Assembly: GCA_963575745.1 (NCBI GenBank)
Contig: CAUYUJ010017795.1
Span: 51,001-115,000 of the forward strand
Length of the DNA stretch: 64,000 nucleotides
DNA from: Prorocentrum cordatum
Lineage: Eukaryota; Sar; Dinophyceae; Prorocentrales; Prorocentraceae
Direction: 5' to 3'
Shown in pieces: positions 60,925-64,000 of this stretch (position 1 is its first letter; each line of letters starts with the position of its first letter). A program made the position numbers and the translations under genes. The notes below the pieces were generated by a model, which was not told the DNA's origin, did no database searches, and worked only from the letters and a program-made list of their open reading frames with translations.

Positions 60925-61560
60925 TGTGCCTCTGAGGCACCCAAATGCTCCAAGGCAGCCCAACAGGGCCCAGACAGAGCGCCAAACAGTCGAAGAGAGC
61001 GTCATGACGGCCCAGGGTAGCCCCACGACGATGCAAGACGGCTTCAAGACGGCCCACGAGGCCCCCAAGACAGCCCACAAGCGCCTCCAGAGGATCGTCG
61101 AGAGGGCCCCACAAGGCCCAAATCACCCCGCTCCCTGGAAAAGACATTATTTTTCAGTACGCTCGCATGCGTTTTGACAGCGAACACGACGGCCCAAGTG
61201 ACCCCCAAGATCGTCCCAAGACGGCCTATGATGCATTCAATGAGGCCCCGCAAAGGCCCAAGAGGGCCCAAAGACAGCCCAGGGGCCCCCCAAGACAGCC
61301 CAAGGCAGCCCCTGGAGGGCCCCCAGGGGGCTTTAAGAAAGCCCAAGAGGGGGACTACGAACTGACATTTCGAGCCTTTCCCACCGAGATGGTCCCTTCA
61401 GCCCCCCAGATGCCCCCGAGGGCCCTCCAAGAGGCCTCAAGAGGCATCCAAGACGCCCCCCAAGAAGCCCTCCAGGGGCCCCACGAGGCCCCCCAAAGAG
61501 ACATTGCAAGAAGCCCCAGAGAGGCATCGCAAGAGACTCTCATATTCGTCCAGGGGGCTC
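60925..61560 (-). repeat. CTTGGGGGC-type repeats, reverse orientation
   Basis: GCCCCCAAGACAGCCC, GGCCCAAGAGGGCCC and CCCCCAAGAAGCCC units are the complement of the fields at 5440-6330 and 59036-60650. The orientation flips at about 60.9 kb. Confidence 0.7.
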
Positions 61561-62720
61561 CTGTCCTAAGATACAGCTTCCACGATCGTCCCAAGCACTC
61601 ACTCCTTGTGGGTGGCGGCGGAATGGCGCAAGCTCCCAGGGACTCTGGAGCAGTCGCGCGCGCGAAGAAAGTAGCACTCGGAAGCGCACGAGGTTTGCCC
61701 AGACTACGGCGGTTTGGGGTTTAGACAAAAAGTATTCGCCATACCCAGTACAGAGAGCTCGAATGGACCTGAAGACACTGCACCCAAGGCCTGCGGAATG
61801 GTGGCGGAGTTGCCCCCCTCTTTTGCCGGTCATCGGCCACGGCCATTTGAATACATCATTGTGCCCAATCAAGCCACTACCGAACATGGTCTCGTTGAGC
61901 CGTTTATTGGTTGCATCTGTCGAAGATGTCTCGAGCGAGTCACCGTCCCAAGTTTGGCCAGTCTACTGGATTGTGTGCTCCCTCAGTCGATGCGGAAGCA
62001 ACTGGGGGAGCACGTTGGACATTCCTAGGGTCTTCTGGGCCCCCCCCCGCCATTTTCCAGGTGTCCTTGGGGCTGTCTTGTCAGCATCGGGGATAAGTTT
62101 GGATTCGAATTGGGACCTCTTGGAGGCAGGCTTTTGCGTCGCCCTTGAGTCGTTTTGGGCGAATTGGAAGGAGTCTTGGAGGCCACCTTGGGCCAAAACA
62201 ACAAGTGGCACGTGTGCCATGGCTCTTGCACAAAAAGGAAGGGGGAGGAGGAGGATGTGGAGGGGGAGGGGGGGGGGGAGAGGATGCCAGACATCGCAGA
62301 AGGAGTGAACAAAACAGGGCCGCAAGAGGGGCTCCAGAGGGCGAGCGCGAGGAGACTCCAAGGGCCGTCCCCCGCAAGATGGCTTCAAAGACCTTTGACG
62401 GGTTCCCAGGAAGCCTCCAACTGACGCCCGAGAAGCCTACAGAGGGTTCCAAGGAGAGGCCTCCAGGGTCCAAGGAGGGCTGGAAGAAATTACTGAGCGG
62501 ACTCAGCTGCTGGGGGCTCGCGGTACAAAGTGCGCGGCGGCCTTGTGTTGCGAGCGCTTGTCCAAGGCAGTCGCTTTGCACGCAGAGTCTGTCGGGTGTA
62601 TTCTCGGGGGCCGGCTATGCGCCACTTGAATGGGGGCCTCCCCCACAGACCAGACTTTCGGCCCGGGGCGGGCACCGCGCCGGTGCCACGCCGAAATCCG
62701 AAGAGAATTCTGGGTACAGC
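61561..62720. other. Unassigned sequence with weak R8/R9-like pieces
   Basis: TCCCTCAGTCGATGCGG...CTGGGGGAGCAC at 61977-62013 can fold and resembles the end of the R9 unit (TTTCCTCAGCCGTTGTGG...GGGGAAC). A GGA-rich tract lies at 62240-62280. Weak CCAAGGAG-type units appear at 62400-62480. No gene is recognised. Confidence 0.35.
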
Positions 62721-62761
62721 CCTGAGATGTAGAGGGTCTGTGCACTTGCTGATGAAAGCAG

Positions 62762-63060
62762 GAATGTAATTTCGTAATGTCCCGGATCCCCAGTTTCTTG
62801 TTGCTGCTGCATCCAGAATTGCAATTTCGTAATGGCCCGGATCCCCGATGTCCTAAGCGTTTTGTGGCGCTCGTGTGTTATTTCGCGAGGGCGGAAAGAA
62901 GATGGGCGGGGCGGAAGGAAACCATGCGGAGAAGGCCCCGATGAGGCCGCGGGGAACACTGGGGGGAAGGGGCGAAAGGGGCGCACCGGGGCAGGAAGGA
63001 CATTGGCCGGGCACTGGGGCCGCGGGGCACTGGGCGGGCGCTGGAACCGCGGGGGCGCTA
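62762..63060. other. Spacer with 24-bp direct repeat
   Basis: AATTTCGTAATGTCCCGGAT near 62768 and AATTTCGTAATGGCCCGGAT near 62823 are direct repeats 55 bp apart, each followed by CCCC. The rest is GC-rich and shows the first irregular traces of the minisatellite downstream. Confidence 0.5.
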
Positions 63061-63089
63061 TGACGGTGTCCGGGAAGGGGCGGAGCAGG

Positions 63090-64000
63090 GAGGGGCTGCG
63101 GCGCCGAAATAAAGCGGGCGGGGCGGAGGGGGCGCTGGGCGAGCGCTGGAGCCGCGGGGGGCGCTGAGACGTGTGGGGGAGGGGGCGGAGGATGGGAGGG
63201 GGTTGTCGGGGCGGAGGGGGCACTGGGCGGGCGCTCGAGCCGCGGGGGAGCGCTCAGAGGAGGGCGGAGCGGGGGGGGGGGGGGCGGTGCCGAAATAAAG
63301 TGGTCGGGGCGGAGGGGGCACGCGTGCTCGGGGCGCCTGGAGAGGACGGCGCGGGGGATAAGTGGTCGGGGCGGAGGGGGCGCTGGGCGGGCGTGTGAGA
63401 CGGCGCGGGGGAGGGGGCGGAGCGGGGGGGGGTGCGGTGCCGAAATAAAGTGGTCGGCGGAGGGGCACTGGGGGGGCGCTGGAGCGCGGGGGCGCTGAGA
63501 CGGCGCGGGGGAGGAGGCGGAGCGGGGAGGGGGGGGGTGCGGTGCCGAAATAAAATGGTCGGGGCGGAGGGGGCACTGGGCGGGCGCTGGAGCCGCGGGG
63601 GGGGCGCTGAGACGGCGCGGGGGAGGGGGCGGAGCGGGGGAGGGGGTGCGGTGCCGAAATAAAGTGGTCGGGGCGGAGGGGGCGCTGGGCGGGCGCTGGA
63701 GCCGCGGGGGGGCGATGAGACGGCGCGGGGGAGGGGGCGGAGCGGGGAGGGGGTGCGGTGCCGAAATGAAGTGGTCGAGGCGGAGGGGGCGCTGGGCGGG
63801 CGCTGGAGCCGCGGGGGGGCGCTGAGACGGCGCGGGGGAGGGGGCGGAGCGGGGGGGGGGTGCGGTGCCGAAATAAAGTGGTCGGGCGGAGGGGGCACTG
63901 GGCGGGCGCTGGAGCCGCGGGGGGGCGCTGAGACGGCGCGGGGGAGGGGGCGGAGCGGGGGGGGGTGCGGTGCCGAAATAAAGTGGTCGGGGCGGAGGGG
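63090..64000 (+). repeat. GC-rich ~105-110-bp minisatellite, continues past the window
   Basis: The anchor CCGAAATAAAGTGGTCGG occurs near 63103, 63289, 63439, 63544, 63653, 63762 (as CCGAAATGAAG), 63868 and 63974. Spacing is 105-109 bp in the last six units; earlier units are irregular. Each unit contains GGGCGGGCGCTGGAGCCGCG, GCGCTGAGACGGCGCGG and GAGGGGGCGGAGCGGGG. The array is cut by the end of the window. All frames with Pro/Arg/Ala-rich content are compositional. Confidence 0.9.

Noticed and set aside
1-64000. tRNA, rRNA or snRNA genes
   Set aside because: No cloverleaf with typical A/B boxes and no recognisable rRNA segment was noticed on reading; a covariance-model scan would be needed to exclude them.

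Overview
The window looks like nuclear DNA of a dinoflagellate. A tandem relict of the dinoflagellate spliced leader sits at 51397-51433. Genes are broken by many short introns, and some of these are only 46-70 bp. The DNA is GC-rich and full of GGA/CTC, GAC, GAT, GTC and ACAT/ACAG microsatellites. Almost all recognisable coding sequence belongs to mobile elements; the only host-like gene is a fragment of a major-facilitator transporter near 9.1-9.6 kb. These are readings by eye. No alignment, search or RNA data were available.

Layout. 1-8.6 kb holds dispersed repeats: two fold-back elements (413-602, 2081-2243), a 260-bp element with 28-bp terminal inverted repeats (1567-1826), copies of a very common ~120-bp repeat, a ~1-kb tetranucleotide array (4444-5412), a CTTGGGG-type repeat field (5440-6330) and a ~64-bp tandem repeat field (6490-8172). 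9.1-9.6 kb is the transporter fragment. 10.6-12.1 kb is a decayed LINE tail. 12.4-14.7 kb is mostly triplet microsatellite. 14.8-21.3 kb is a nearly complete LINE with ORF1, endonuclease, reverse transcriptase and RNase H, broken by frameshifts. 21.4-32.1 kb is repeat-rich and gene-poor.

The core is 32159-58732, a Ty1/copia-type LTR retrotransposon with 188-bp LTRs that differ at 3 positions. A CCGC target duplication is confirmed by an unoccupied copy of the target repeat next to the 3' LTR. Its Gag-protease half (32364-34388) and its pol half (51712-58634, with a cytosine-methyltransferase-like domain, integrase, RT and RNase H) are separated by a second element.

That second element spans 34479-51682 (17204 bp). 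It has ~33-bp terminal inverted repeats beginning CCCTGGGGTCGCC and subterminal CTAGATC repeats. It carries at least four intron-containing gene regions, all on the + strand: A (KRPAA-motif protein), B (unknown, alanine-rich), C (candidate transposase, whose four exons fit in phase to give about 731 aa) and D (second methyltransferase-like protein). GTGAGT-bearing palindromes recur along it, mostly at or near introns. This nested, spliced, multi-gene DNA transposon with its own methyltransferase-like gene is the best candidate for an undescribed system.

After 58.7 kb come tandem copies of the target repeat, more CTTGGGG-type repeats on both strands, and a ~105-110-bp GC-rich minisatellite that runs off the right edge.
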